This document shows, piece after piece, positions 35,439 through 44,147 of a stretch of 64,000 nt of DNA. The DNA comes from Emticicia aquatica. Lineage in GTDB: Bacteria > Bacteroidota > Bacteroidia > Cytophagales > Spirosomataceae. Below the pieces are notes generated by a model. The model saw nothing but the letters and a program-made list of their open reading frames with translations. It did not search any database and was not told the DNA's origin. The stretch's first letter is position 1. Each line of letters begins with the position of its first letter. The translations under genes and the position numbers were made by a program. The DNA lies in NCBI RefSeq assembly GCF_923079645.1, contig NZ_CAKLPY010000002.1:1240001-1304000 (forward strand), given 5' to 3'.

Positions 35439-35461
35439 ATGGATTTTATAAAAACACAAAC

Positions 35462-35476
35462 GTTTCACGTGGAAAC
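35462..35476. other. degenerate second parS-like site
   Basis: GTTTCACGTGGAAAC is the parS palindrome with one inserted G, centred about 38 bases from the first site and 15 bases before the mnmG start. ParB binding may be weak; it may be a decaying copy. Confidence 0.45.
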
Positions 35477-35491
35477 ATAAATAAAAACACA

Positions 35492-37354
35492 ATGTTTAAA
35501 GAATACGATGTAATTGTAGTGGGTGCTGGTCATGCAGGATGTGAAGCAGCAGCAAGTGCAGCAAAAATGGGCTCGTCAGTATTATTGGTAACAATGAATA
35601 TGCATACCATAGCTCAAATGTCATGTAACCCAGCAATGGGTGGTGTCGCAAAGGGACAAATAGTTCGTGAAATAGACGCTTTAGGTGGTCAATCTGGAAT
35701 TATAAGTGATAAGACAATGATTCAATTCAGAATGCTTAACCGTTCTAAAGGACCAGCAATGTGGAGTCCAAGATGCCAAAGTGATAGAATGATGTTTGCC
35801 CAAGAATGGAGAGATACGATGGAAAACATCCCAAACCTTGACTTTTGGCAAGAAATGATAGAAGGACTGATAATAAAGAACAATAGGGTGGTAGGAGTGC
35901 GTACAGGGATGGGTATTGAAATAAAAAGCAAAAGTGTGGTACTAACCAATGGTACATTTTTAAATGGTAAAATACATATTGGTGAGAAAAACTTTGGAGG
36001 AGGAAGAACAGGAGAAAAAGCTGCTCATGGAATAACTGAACAATTAGTAGAACTAGGTTTTGAATCAGGAAGAATGAAAACAGGAACTCCGCCACGAATA
36101 GATGGGCGTTCTTTGAACTGGGATTTTATGGAAGAACAAAAAGGAGATGATAATCCAGAAAAGTTTTCATACACAAATACACCAAAACTTACCAAGCAAA
36201 GGAGTTGCTATGTAACATATACAAACGAAAAAGTTCACGAAGTACTAAGAAAAGGATTCGACAAATCTCCAATGTTTAGTGGAAGAATCAAAGGCTTAGG
36301 GCCAAGATACTGTCCATCAGTTGAAGACAAAATCAATCGATTTGCAGATAAAGATCATCACCAAATATTTGTAGAGCCTGAAGGTTGGAATACGGTAGAA
36401 ATGTATATCAATGGTTTTTCAACATCATTACCTGAAGAAATCCAGTACGAAGCGTTAACAAAAATAAAAGGTTTTGAAAATGTAAAAATGTTTAGACCAG
36501 GTTATGCAATTGAATATGATTTTTTTCCCCCAACTCAATTAAAATTAACACTAGAAACGCACTTAATAGAAAACCTTTATTTTGCAGGACAAATAAATGG
36601 AACGACAGGATATGAAGAAGCTGCATGCCAAGGATTAATGGCTGGAATAAATGCACATAACAAAGTGCATGAAAAAGATGAATTTATACTTAAAAGAAAC
36701 GAAGCATATATAGGAGTTCTAATTGATGATCTTGTAAATAAAGGAACGGATGAACCATACAGAATGTTTACTTCAAGAGCGGAATTTCGCACTTTGTTAA
36801 GACAAGATAACGCAGATATAAGACTAACTGTGAAAGGATATCACTTAGGATTGGCAGACGAGAATAGATTAGAAAGAGTTCTTTACAAAAAAGAAACTTC
36901 AGAGAAAATTGTAAAAGAAATAAAAAATAGGAAAATTTCTCCAGACGATGCAAACGGATATCTAGAACAAATAGGTTCAGCTATGTTGAGAGAAAAATCA
37001 TCATTTTATAGTATTCTAAAAAGACCCGAAATTGATATTGAACATATCAAAACCTTGGATAATGAAATGGCTGAATATTTGAGAAACTTCGACGAAGAAG
37101 TGATTGAACAGGCAGTTATTCATGTAAAGTATGAAAGCTACATAGAAAAAGAATTACTAATGGCCGAAAAAATGTCTCGTTTGGAAGATTTAAATATCAA
37201 TCCAAACTTTGATTATGAAAGATTACATTCTATTTCGATTGAAGCAAGACAAAAACTTAAGAAAATAAAGCCACAAACTTTAGGGCAAGCCTCTAGAATA
37301 AGTGGAGTCTCACCAGCAGATATTTCAGTAATTATGATTCACCTAGGAAGGTAA
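35492..37354 (+). CDS. mnmG: tRNA uridine-5-carboxymethylaminomethyl modification enzyme
   Basis: 620 residues, family length. With MnmE it adds the carboxymethylaminomethyl group to wobble U34 of several tRNAs using FAD, NADH and methylene-THF. N-terminal dinucleotide-binding motif [11 protein letters not shown] (about 10-20), signature [30 protein letters not shown] and a C-terminal helical domain ending in [15 protein letters not shown]. mnmG (gidA) is commonly beside the chromosomal origin, consistent with the parS site just upstream. Its codons end in A or G far more than those of the DUF4175 gene just before it. Confidence 0.97.
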   Translation: MFKEYDVIVVGAGHAGCEAAASAAKMGSSVLLVTMNMHTIAQMSCNPAMGGVAKGQIVREIDALGGQSGIISDKTMIQFRMLNRSKGPAMWSPRCQSDRMMFAQEWRDTMENIPNLDFWQEMIEGLIIKNNRVVGVRTGMGIEIKSKSVVLTNGTFLNGKIHIGEKNFGGGRTGEKAAHGITEQLVELGFESGRMKTGTPPRIDGRSLNWDFMEEQKGDDNPEKFSYTNTPKLTKQRSCYVTYTNEKVHEVLRKGFDKSPMFSGRIKGLGPRYCPSVEDKINRFADKDHHQIFVEPEGWNTVEMYINGFSTSLPEEIQYEALTKIKGFENVKMFRPGYAIEYDFFPPTQLKLTLETHLIENLYFAGQINGTTGYEEAACQGLMAGINAHNKVHEKDEFILKRNEAYIGVLIDDLVNKGTDEPYRMFTSRAEFRTLLRQDNADIRLTVKGYHLGLADENRLERVLYKKETSEKIVKEIKNRKISPDDANGYLEQIGSAMLREKSSFYSILKRPEIDIEHIKTLDNEMAEYLRNFDEEVIEQAVIHVKYESYIEKELLMAEKMSRLEDLNINPNFDYERLHSISIEARQKLKKIKPQTLGQASRISGVSPADISVIMIHLGR

Positions 37355-37367
37355 AATAAACAATATG

Positions 37368-37505
37368 CTAATAATGAATAGAAAGAGAAGGACGAGTATT
37401 CAAATTTAACATATAAGATTTTGGTGCATAAAGTTCGTTTTTAACAGTTGTCAAACGAAGAAAAAGACCAATAAAAATAAATAATAAAAGTAAAAGAATC
37501 AACAT
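37368..37505 (-). CDS. possible 45-residue single-helix membrane protein
   Basis: ATG at 37505, stop at 37368. It encodes a very hydrophobic helix (LLLLLFIFIGLF) followed by RLTTVKNELYAPKSYMLN and ends SLSIHY. Upstream of the start the minus strand reads CTAAAACA, an A-rich leader normal for this phylum. Third codon positions are T-rich, as for other minus-strand genes. Too short for certainty, and no homologue is known to me. Confidence 0.4.
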   Translation of the reverse strand: MLILLLLLFIFIGLFLRLTTVKNELYAPKSYMLNLNTRPSLSIHY

Positions 37506-37715
37506 TGTTTTAGCAGATTATAGGGTTAGAATAACTTTCGCAATTAAAATAAAAAAACAGTATTTAAAGAAGTGTTTTTTTTACAACAAAATATATTGGG
37601 AAGAAAAATACTTAATACTGGAGAAAATGAAACCAAATTAAGAAAAATATATTAATATCTGAATATTTGAAAATAGATAAATAACAATAAATAACACTAA
37701 AATAGTAGTTTTCAG

Positions 37716-37758
37716 AATAATACCCTCAATTGTTTATAACTTGGGGGTATTATTTTGG
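37716..37758 (+). terminator. hairpin 30 bases before the Ig-like lipoprotein gene
   Basis: 14-bp stem (AATAATACCCTCAA against TTGGGGGTATTATT, one T-G pair) with an 11-base loop and T-rich end. It lies 360 bases after mnmG, so it could end a long mnmG mRNA or be an origin-associated structure. Confidence 0.55.
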
Positions 37759-37793
37759 ATAAAAATTAAAAACATTGTGAAAATAAATTGAAC

Positions 37794-39413
37794 ATGAATA
37801 ATTATATGATAGTAAACAAAAGAAATAATGGTTTAATACTAATTATTATTCTAGTAATGTGTGGATGTGCTCAATTTGTACCTCCAACAGGTGGAAAGAA
37901 GGATGAAGTACAGCCAAAATTAATTAATTCAAATCCAAAAGCGGGACAGAAAAACTTTAAAGAAAAATCAATTAGTTTGACATTTGATGAATTGATTGAT
38001 GTTACGAGTTTAAGACAAGAACTTTTAATAATACCAGACATAGAAGGAACTTACGACATTAAAGCAAAATCAAATACAGTAATTTTAAAATTTGACAAGG
38101 CATTTAAAGATAGTACTACATATACTTTAAACTTTAGAAAAGGAATAAAAGATGTAAATGAAAGAAACGAAGCAAAAAATCTAAAAGTTGTTTTTAGTAC
38201 TGGAAATACAATTGATTCACTAAAAATAAATGGAAATGTAAAAAGTCTGTTAACCAACCAGCCAATACTGGAGGCAAATATCGCATTGTATAAACTACAG
38301 GATTCGATAGATTTGAAAAAGACAAAACCTGATTATTTTATTAAAACAGATTCAAGTGGGAATTATCAATTTGAAAATTTAAAAAGCGGTAAATATAAAA
38401 TATATGGCTTTTTAGATAAAAACAGTAATCTAAAATATGACACAAAAACAGAATCTATTGGATTTAGAAACGATACTTTAAATTTAATAAAAAACCTGAC
38501 AAATATAGATTTATTGATAGCAAACGCTAATAATGAAAAACCAAAAAATCAAAAAGGGTTAGCAAGAGCAGAGGACTATACGGTACTATATGATAAAAAT
38601 ATTAAATCGTATGAGGTGAGTTTCAATAATTCAAATGATAGTATTCCTAATATTTTTGAAGGAAAAGAAATAAAATTCTTTAATACAAAGCAAAGAACAG
38701 ATACATTAAAAGTAAATATTACGGTCACAGATTCAAGTAATAATATATTGACACATGTACAAAAAATCAAATTTAGAGACCCTGAAAAAAAGAAAACCAA
38801 GAAAAACGAGTACCTAAATTATGAGATAAAACCACAATCTGGGGAAGATATTGAAAACAAAATTAAGTATGAAATAAATTTCAAAATCCCAGTTATGACT
38901 TTTGATTTGACAAAATTGAAAATATTATCAGATACAATAAGAGAAGAAAAAATTGATACAAGTAATGTAAAATGGAATAAATATAGAAACAAATTGGTAA
39001 TCACAAAAGAAATAAATGCAAAAAGAGAAGTAAAAATAATAATGAATAAAGGGTTATTTATAAGCATAAAAGGTGATTCGAATGAAACACAAATTCTGAA
39101 AAACCCAATATTAAAATCAGAAAACTATGCCTTAATTGAAGGCACTTTTGAAGATAAAAAAGGAAATAAAATCATACAAATAATAAATGAAAAGTATGAA
39201 GTAGTAGCAGAACAAGAAGCGAAAGAAAGCTTTCTATTCAAAAATATTAAACCCGGTATTTATCTATTGAGAATAATAAAAGATGCAAATGGCAACGGAT
39301 TTTGGGATTTTGGCAACGTAGAAAAGAATATTCAACCAGAAGCAATACAATTTTATGCAGAACCCATTAGGCTCAAAAGCAATTTTGAAGTGCGAGGATT
39401 GATAATAAAATAA
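37794..39413 (+). CDS. lipoprotein with bacterial Ig-like (Big_5) and SdrD/CarboxypepD-like domains
   Basis: 539 residues from ATG 37794 (ATG 37806 is also possible). Lipobox MCGC about residue 25, then PPTGGKKDEVQPKLINSNP, which opens a Big_5 Ig-like domain with the pattern ISLTFDELID...YTLNF (~40-135). Next a carboxypeptidase-regulatory-like fold (DSSGNYQFENLKSGKYKIYGFLDKN, ~185-215), and a similar one near the C-terminus (GIYLLRIIKDANGNGFWDFGN). This architecture is common among Bacteroidota surface lipoproteins. Function unknown. Strongly A-biased codons, typical of the region right of mnmG. Confidence 0.75.
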   Translation: MNNYMIVNKRNNGLILIIILVMCGCAQFVPPTGGKKDEVQPKLINSNPKAGQKNFKEKSISLTFDELIDVTSLRQELLIIPDIEGTYDIKAKSNTVILKFDKAFKDSTTYTLNFRKGIKDVNERNEAKNLKVVFSTGNTIDSLKINGNVKSLLTNQPILEANIALYKLQDSIDLKKTKPDYFIKTDSSGNYQFENLKSGKYKIYGFLDKNSNLKYDTKTESIGFRNDTLNLIKNLTNIDLLIANANNEKPKNQKGLARAEDYTVLYDKNIKSYEVSFNNSNDSIPNIFEGKEIKFFNTKQRTDTLKVNITVTDSSNNILTHVQKIKFRDPEKKKTKKNEYLNYEIKPQSGEDIENKIKYEINFKIPVMTFDLTKLKILSDTIREEKIDTSNVKWNKYRNKLVITKEINAKREVKIIMNKGLFISIKGDSNETQILKNPILKSENYALIEGTFEDKKGNKIIQIINEKYEVVAEQEAKESFLFKNIKPGIYLLRIIKDANGNGFWDFGNVEKNIQPEAIQFYAEPIRLKSNFEVRGLIIK

Positions 39414-39880
39414 TTGAGACAAAAACAAGTCCTTAAAAGGTCAATTCAAAATAAAAAATATCCAAAAAAAATTGTGGAAAAGGATGTGGATTAAACGTTA
39501 TTTGTACAAAAGCAATGGTTGAAACGACTGTGGGAAAGTATTTGAATACGTGGAAAGAAATCAAAGCTAGTGGAAATCGAACAAAACATAGGGTTTATCC
39601 TCAATCCACACCGTGTTAATTAACGTGGACACATAGTGTTAATAGAATCGAATTTAATTAACACAATAATAATTTACAAAGATGTAAATAACTGGTATTA
39701 GAATTGATAATCAATAAAATAAGTGTTAATTAAAATACTAAACGTGTGGAAAACATGATTATTTATTGACATACAAAAAGTATAGATTGTCAACATTAAA
39801 TGTTTATTCACATTTCCACAGGCATAATAACCAATAACAATAATTAAAATTAATATATTATTCTTTTTTTTTAAGAAATT
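39414..39880. other. candidate oriC core: AT-rich gap with DnaA-box-like 9-mers
   Basis: The 467-base gap has no credible gene. It holds several 9-mers one base off TTATCCACA or its complement: 39473-39481 and 39745-39753 (TGTGGAAAA), 39485-39493 (TGTGGATTA), 39595-39603 (TTATCCTCA) and 39804-39812 (TTATTCACA). There are also repeated GTGTTAAT strings (39613, 39636, 39723), extra GTGGA motifs, and a very AT-rich right end. With parS, mnmG and the skew change it makes the best oriC candidate here. Confidence 0.5.
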
Positions 39881-41683
39881 ATGAAACGCTATTTGTTGAT
39901 TCTGTTATTCTTTTCAATTCATTGGATGTCATTCGGACAAGAGATTGAATTGGCCAATGAATATTTTAAACAAGGAGAATATGAAAAGGCAAAAGACCTT
40001 TTTCAAAAAATTGCAAAAGACAAAAACAATATTCGATTGATTCATCAAAACTATATTCAATGTCTCTTTAAACTGAAAAGTTTTGAAGAAGCAGAAAAAT
40101 ATCTAAAACGACAAATTAAAAGCAACGATAATAACGGATTAATCTTTCGAGCGGATTATACAAGCTTGCTTGAAATGACTGGGAAAATAGAAGAAGCAGA
40201 AAAGGAGTTAGATTTATTAATTGACTTTGCCGCAAGAGCAGAAGGTACAATTTACGAGCTACAAGACTTTTTGTATAAAAACTCAAAAACCGAACAAGTT
40301 GTACAACTCCTAAAAAAAGGAAGAGAAACCAGTAAGGATGATAATAAATATGCAATCTTGTTGGCAAGGGCGTATTTATACAACGGACAAAAAGAACCTA
40401 TGGTGGAAGAAATTTTAAAATATGGCTTGTTGGAAGGCAATCAAGATTATGTAAAAGCAACATTACAAGACAATATTAAAACAGAAGCTGAAGTAGATAT
40501 GCTCGAAAAAGCCCTTTATAGCAAGGTACAGAAGTTTCCAAGTGAACAATACTACACTGACCTGCTGATCTGGCATTTAATTCAACAGAAAGAGTTTACT
40601 AAAGCATTTATACAAACAAGAGCAATAGATAGAAGATTAAAACAAGATGGACAAAGAGTTTTTGAATTGGCTCAAACAACACTTGTAAACAAAGAATTCA
40701 GGAATGCAATCCAAATGTATGAGTATGTGATGAAAGAATATCCACAAGGACAATATTATACTTATGCAAGACGAAATGCGATTTTTTGTAAAGAGGAAAT
40801 AGTAAAAACAACCTATCCTGTAAATATCAATGATATTAGAGGCTTAATTAAAGATTACCAAGGATTGTTTTCAGATTTAGGAAGAAATGTGAAAACAATG
40901 GAAGCCCTAAGAAATACTGCTCAGTTATATGCTTTTTACTTAAATGAAAGAGATACAGCAATAACAGTGCTCGAAACTGCCATAATGATTGCAGGTTCGG
41001 ATAATGCTTTTAGAGATAAATGCAAGCTTGATTTGGGGGATATTTATGTACTAAAAAATGAACCTTGGGAAGCGACTTTATTATATTCACAAGTTGAAAA
41101 ATCGCAAAAAGAAGACCAACTCGGACAAGAAGCAAAATTAAGAAATGCAAAACTTCACTATTACAATGGTGAATTTGATTTGTCAAAAGAAGTACTGGAC
41201 ATCTTGAAAAAAGCCACAACACGTGAAATTGCAAACGATGCAATGCAACTAAGCTTATTAATTCAAGACAATATTGGTTTAGATACTTCTGAGGCAGCAA
41301 TGAAAGAATATGCTAATATTGATTTATTACTTTTCCAAAATAAAAATTCTGAAGCAATGATTGCCCTAGATATTATTTTTGAAAAGTATAAGTCACACAG
41401 CTTAGCAGATGATATTTTGTGGTTAAGGGCAAATACACACCTTAAAATTAATCAAGCACAAAAAGCATTAGAAGATTTAGAAATACTTCGTAAAAATTAC
41501 AATTTTGATATTTTGGCAGATGACGCTTTATTTTTGGAGGCAAAAATTTATGAAGAAAACTTAAATCAAAAAGATAAAGCAATGGAATTATACAGAGAGG
41601 TATTACAAAAATTTCCAGGAAGTATTTATGGAGCAGAAGCACGTAAACGATTTAGAAATTTAAGAGGAGATACAATAAATTAA
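39881..41683 (+). CDS. exported TPR protein
   Basis: 600 residues with a signal peptide ending at SFGQ. TPR-type helical repeats run from about residue 20 (ANEYFKQGEYEKAKDLFQKIA) to the end (QKDKAMELYREVLQKFPGSIYGAEARKRF), with at least ten recognisable units and a weaker middle. No enzymatic domain. Probably periplasmic or outer-membrane associated and a protein-binding scaffold. Terminated by a clear hairpin. Confidence 0.85.
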   Translation: MKRYLLILLFFSIHWMSFGQEIELANEYFKQGEYEKAKDLFQKIAKDKNNIRLIHQNYIQCLFKLKSFEEAEKYLKRQIKSNDNNGLIFRADYTSLLEMTGKIEEAEKELDLLIDFAARAEGTIYELQDFLYKNSKTEQVVQLLKKGRETSKDDNKYAILLARAYLYNGQKEPMVEEILKYGLLEGNQDYVKATLQDNIKTEAEVDMLEKALYSKVQKFPSEQYYTDLLIWHLIQQKEFTKAFIQTRAIDRRLKQDGQRVFELAQTTLVNKEFRNAIQMYEYVMKEYPQGQYYTYARRNAIFCKEEIVKTTYPVNINDIRGLIKDYQGLFSDLGRNVKTMEALRNTAQLYAFYLNERDTAITVLETAIMIAGSDNAFRDKCKLDLGDIYVLKNEPWEATLLYSQVEKSQKEDQLGQEAKLRNAKLHYYNGEFDLSKEVLDILKKATTREIANDAMQLSLLIQDNIGLDTSEAAMKEYANIDLLLFQNKNSEAMIALDIIFEKYKSHSLADDILWLRANTHLKINQAQKALEDLEILRKNYNFDILADDALFLEAKIYEENLNQKDKAMELYREVLQKFPGSIYGAEARKRFRNLRGDTIN

Positions 41684-41706
41684 TTCTATTTTCATTTATA
41701 CTATTG

Positions 41707-41744
41707 AAACGCCTCAAACATTTCGACTTTGAGGCGTTTTTTTT
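41707..41744 (+). terminator. terminator after the TPR gene
   Basis: 12-bp stem AAACGCCTCAAA / TTTGAGGCGTTT, 9-base loop, ending in TTTTTTT. Confidence 0.85.
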
Positions 41745-41830
41745 AAAATAGTGTTAACAAACTTCCCCGAAAGCATATCGAAGAACATTTCCTCGTTTTA
41801 AAATTATTACCAAATAAAAAACACTTTCCA

Positions 41831-43105
41831 ATGAAATACATGTTATGCACACTCTCCACAGTGTTATCCACAATAGTAATTGTGGCAAATGCACAGGAAG
41901 AAAAAGTTCAATCGTTGGGTTATAACTATTACGGACAAAAGATAAATGAAAAAGCATTTTGTAGTCAATTTAGTTTTCGTTCAAAAGAAGTTGCGGAGAA
42001 AGCCGTTGATGAAATTGTGAGAAGAAGCGGATTAAAACGAAATTTTTATGTAATGGAATGCCCCAATACCGATAATTGTTTTGCAGCAATTCAAGGACAA
42101 ACTCGCCTAATAGTCTATGATGGGTCATTCATGAAAAAAGCGAATGATTTATCGAAATCAGATTGGGGAGCATTAAGTATTTTAGCACATGAAATAGGAC
42201 ATCATTTGCAAGGTCATACGATTATAGAAGGTGGCAGTGACCCCGCAAAGGAGTTAGAAGCAGATGAATTCTCGGGCTTTGTTATGTATCAAATGGGTGC
42301 ATCGCTGAAAGATGCTCAAGCAGCAATTAATAAACTAACATCAGATTATGATGGCGGAACACACCCAGCAAGACCAAAACGGTTGGCTGCAATAAAAAAA
42401 GGATATGATAATGCCCAAGACCTATATCCAAATATAAAGAAAAATGATGGAAGTGTCGTGATTTCGCCTCAACGAAATCAGACTCAAGAACCACAAACAC
42501 AACCACGAACAATTCCTCAGCAAGTTCCACCACAAACGAGAACATATCCCCAAACATCAGAAAATAAAGGAAGTGTGGATAATGTGGATAAACAAGTGGA
42601 GAACTCAGAAGTACCAACAAAAAAGCCAGAAATAATAGTTACTACTTCAACTAACGTTGAAAAAGAAGGAGAAAAAAATAAGAAAGGAGGATGTTTTGAA
42701 GGAGATTGTAATAATGGTTTCGGGAAAATGGTAAATCCGAAAACAGAAGAAAAATATGAGGGCGAATGGAGAAATGGTAAACGAGATGGAAGAGGCGTAG
42801 AATATTATGCTGACGGAGAAAAAAAATATGTTGGAAATTTTAAAAATGGAAAATATAATGGAAGCGGTTCTTTTTTCTTTAAAAATGGGGATAAGTATGT
42901 GGGTAAGTATAAAGATGGTGTAATGAATGACGAAAAAGGGTATTTTATATTTAATAATAATATAAGATTAGTAGTGAGAGTTGAAAATAATGTAAAGCAT
43001 GGAAAAGCAATGAGAATTTATCCAGATGGTAGGAGGGAGGATACTTTTTTTGTAAATGATATTGAAAAAAAGGGCTATTTACCAGATAAAAAGAACCGAT
43101 ATTAA
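41831..43105 (+). CDS. M48-like metalloprotease fused to MORN repeats
   Basis: 424 residues with a signal peptide ending near ANAQ. Residues ~90-200 are an M48-like protease core with zinc site HEIGHH (H120, E121, H124) and a third ligand E143 in ELEADEFSG. A Pro/Gln/Thr-rich linker (~205-285) follows, then a C-terminal MORN-repeat part (YEGEWRNGKRDGRG, YVGNFKNGKYNGSG, YVGKYKDGVMND). Likely a periplasmic or surface protease with a MORN anchor. Three perfect DnaA boxes lie inside the coding sequence (41864-41872, 42574-42582, 42583-42591). Confidence 0.82.
   Translation: MKYMLCTLSTVLSTIVIVANAQEEKVQSLGYNYYGQKINEKAFCSQFSFRSKEVAEKAVDEIVRRSGLKRNFYVMECPNTDNCFAAIQGQTRLIVYDGSFMKKANDLSKSDWGALSILAHEIGHHLQGHTIIEGGSDPAKELEADEFSGFVMYQMGASLKDAQAAINKLTSDYDGGTHPARPKRLAAIKKGYDNAQDLYPNIKKNDGSVVISPQRNQTQEPQTQPRTIPQQVPPQTRTYPQTSENKGSVDNVDKQVENSEVPTKKPEIIVTTSTNVEKEGEKNKKGGCFEGDCNNGFGKMVNPKTEEKYEGEWRNGKRDGRGVEYYADGEKKYVGNFKNGKYNGSGSFFFKNGDKYVGKYKDGVMNDEKGYFIFNNNIRLVVRVENNVKHGKAMRIYPDGRREDTFFVNDIEKKGYLPDKKNRY
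42574..42591 (-). other. two perfect DnaA boxes in tandem, inside a gene
   Basis: TGTGGATAA repeated head to tail without a spacer; the complement of each is TTATCCACA, the classical DnaA box. A third perfect box (TTATCCACA, opposite orientation) is at 41864-41872. Within the protein they encode only part of the linker, so selection for the DNA sequence is possible. Confidence 0.6.
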
Positions 43106-43120
43106 AATCAAATCCATGTT

Positions 43121-43155
43121 GAAATCCCGCTAAATTGGCGAGATTTCTAGTTTTT
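43121..43155 (+). terminator. hairpin after the M48/MORN gene
   Basis: Arms GAAATCCCGC / GCGAGATTTC with one C-A mismatch and a T-rich tail (TAGTTTTT). Confidence 0.55.
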
Positions 43156-43212
43156 AGAAATAACAAGTTTATAAAAAAAGAATAAATCTTTAAATCAACG
43201 CCTAAGATTATT

Positions 43213-43220
43213 TACCTTTG
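43213..43220 (+). promoter_or_regulatory. possible -7 element of the accD promoter
   Basis: TACCTTTG fits TAnnTTTG, 25 bases before the accD start. No good TTTG was found at the -33 distance. Confidence 0.35.
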
Positions 43221-43244
43221 TCCCCTCAAAATACAATAACAAAT

Positions 43245-44087
43245 ATGTCTTGGTTTAAGAGAACAGATAAAGGAATTCAGACTCCAACGGAAATGAAACG
43301 TGAAGCCCCAGATGGGCTTTGGTATCAATGTCCAACTTGTAAGAAAGCAATGCACACAAGAGAGCATAAATTAAATGCCTTCACGTGTATCAATTGTAAC
43401 TACCATGAGAAAATTGGTTCAGAAGCATATTTCCAAATATTATTTGATGATGGGGAATATAACGAATTAGATGCAAACCTACATTCAGGCGACCCTTTAA
43501 AGTTTATTGATACAAAATCGTATGTTGATAGAGTAAGAGCAACTGAAAAAAAATCAGGCTTAAAAGATGCAGCAAGAACAGCCTACGGTAAAATGTCTGA
43601 AATTGATATAGTAATAACCTGTATGGATTTTAGCTTTATTGGCGGTTCGATGGGTTCGGTCGTAGGAGAAAAAATAGCACGTGGAATAGCTTACGCATTA
43701 GAACATAAATTACCTTTTTTGATGATTTCAAAATCTGGTGGTGCTAGAATGATGGAAGCAGGTTTCTCACTGATGCAAATGGCAAAAACATCGGCAAGAT
43801 TAGCCCAATTGGCAGAAGCAAAGCTTCCTTATATTTCATTACTAACTGACCCAACAACAGGTGGTGTTACAGCTTCGTATGCGATGCTAGGCGATTTTAA
43901 TATTTCTGAACCAGAAGCTTTAATTGGTTTTGCTGGACCACGAGTAATTAAAGAAACCATTGGCAAAGAATTACCGAAAGGATTTCAAACTGCCGAGTTT
44001 GTGCTTGAACACGGTTTTCTTGATTTTATAGTTGATAGAAAAGACTTAAAAGATAAATTGGCAAGCCTTTTAAGAATGATACAATAA
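43245..44087 (+). CDS. accD: acetyl-CoA carboxylase carboxyltransferase subunit beta
   Basis: 280 residues from ATG 43245 (MSWFKR). Subunit of the enzyme that makes malonyl-CoA. N-terminal zinc ribbon with C29, C32, C48, C51, then a crotonase-type carboxyltransferase domain with [33 protein letters not shown] and [16 protein letters not shown]. Standard length. accA is not adjacent. Confidence 0.97.
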   Translation: MSWFKRTDKGIQTPTEMKREAPDGLWYQCPTCKKAMHTREHKLNAFTCINCNYHEKIGSEAYFQILFDDGEYNELDANLHSGDPLKFIDTKSYVDRVRATEKKSGLKDAARTAYGKMSEIDIVITCMDFSFIGGSMGSVVGEKIARGIAYALEHKLPFLMISKSGGARMMEAGFSLMQMAKTSARLAQLAEAKLPYISLLTDPTTGGVTASYAMLGDFNISEPEALIGFAGPRVIKETIGKELPKGFQTAEFVLEHGFLDFIVDRKDLKDKLASLLRMIQ

Positions 44088-44097
44088 AATAGATTGA

Positions 44098-44134
44098 TTT
44101 GGAATTACAGGTTTTCATAATCTGTAATTCCAAA
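44098..44134 (+). repeat. hairpin between accD and the radical SAM gene
   Basis: Perfect 13-bp stem TTTGGAATTACAG / CTGTAATTCCAAA with an 11-base loop, ending 13 bases before the next start codon. It lacks a T tract on the plus strand, so it may be a processing or attenuation element rather than a terminator. Confidence 0.5.
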
Positions 44135-44147
44135 AAATAAAACTCAA

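Larger units (their letters stand above)
37355..37787. other. very AT-rich 433-base gap after mnmG
   Basis: Contains long A/T tracts, a minus-strand 45-codon ORF at its left end and a strong hairpin at its right end. The middle (~37510-37715) has no ORF I trust. The low GC content would suit a DNA-unwinding region, but no array of clear DnaA boxes lies here. Confidence 0.4.

Noticed and set aside
39515..39619. 34-residue ORF in the candidate origin gap
   Set aside because: Short, with no helix or signal; it runs through the DnaA-box-like motifs and ends at a repeated GTGTTAAT string. Probably chance.
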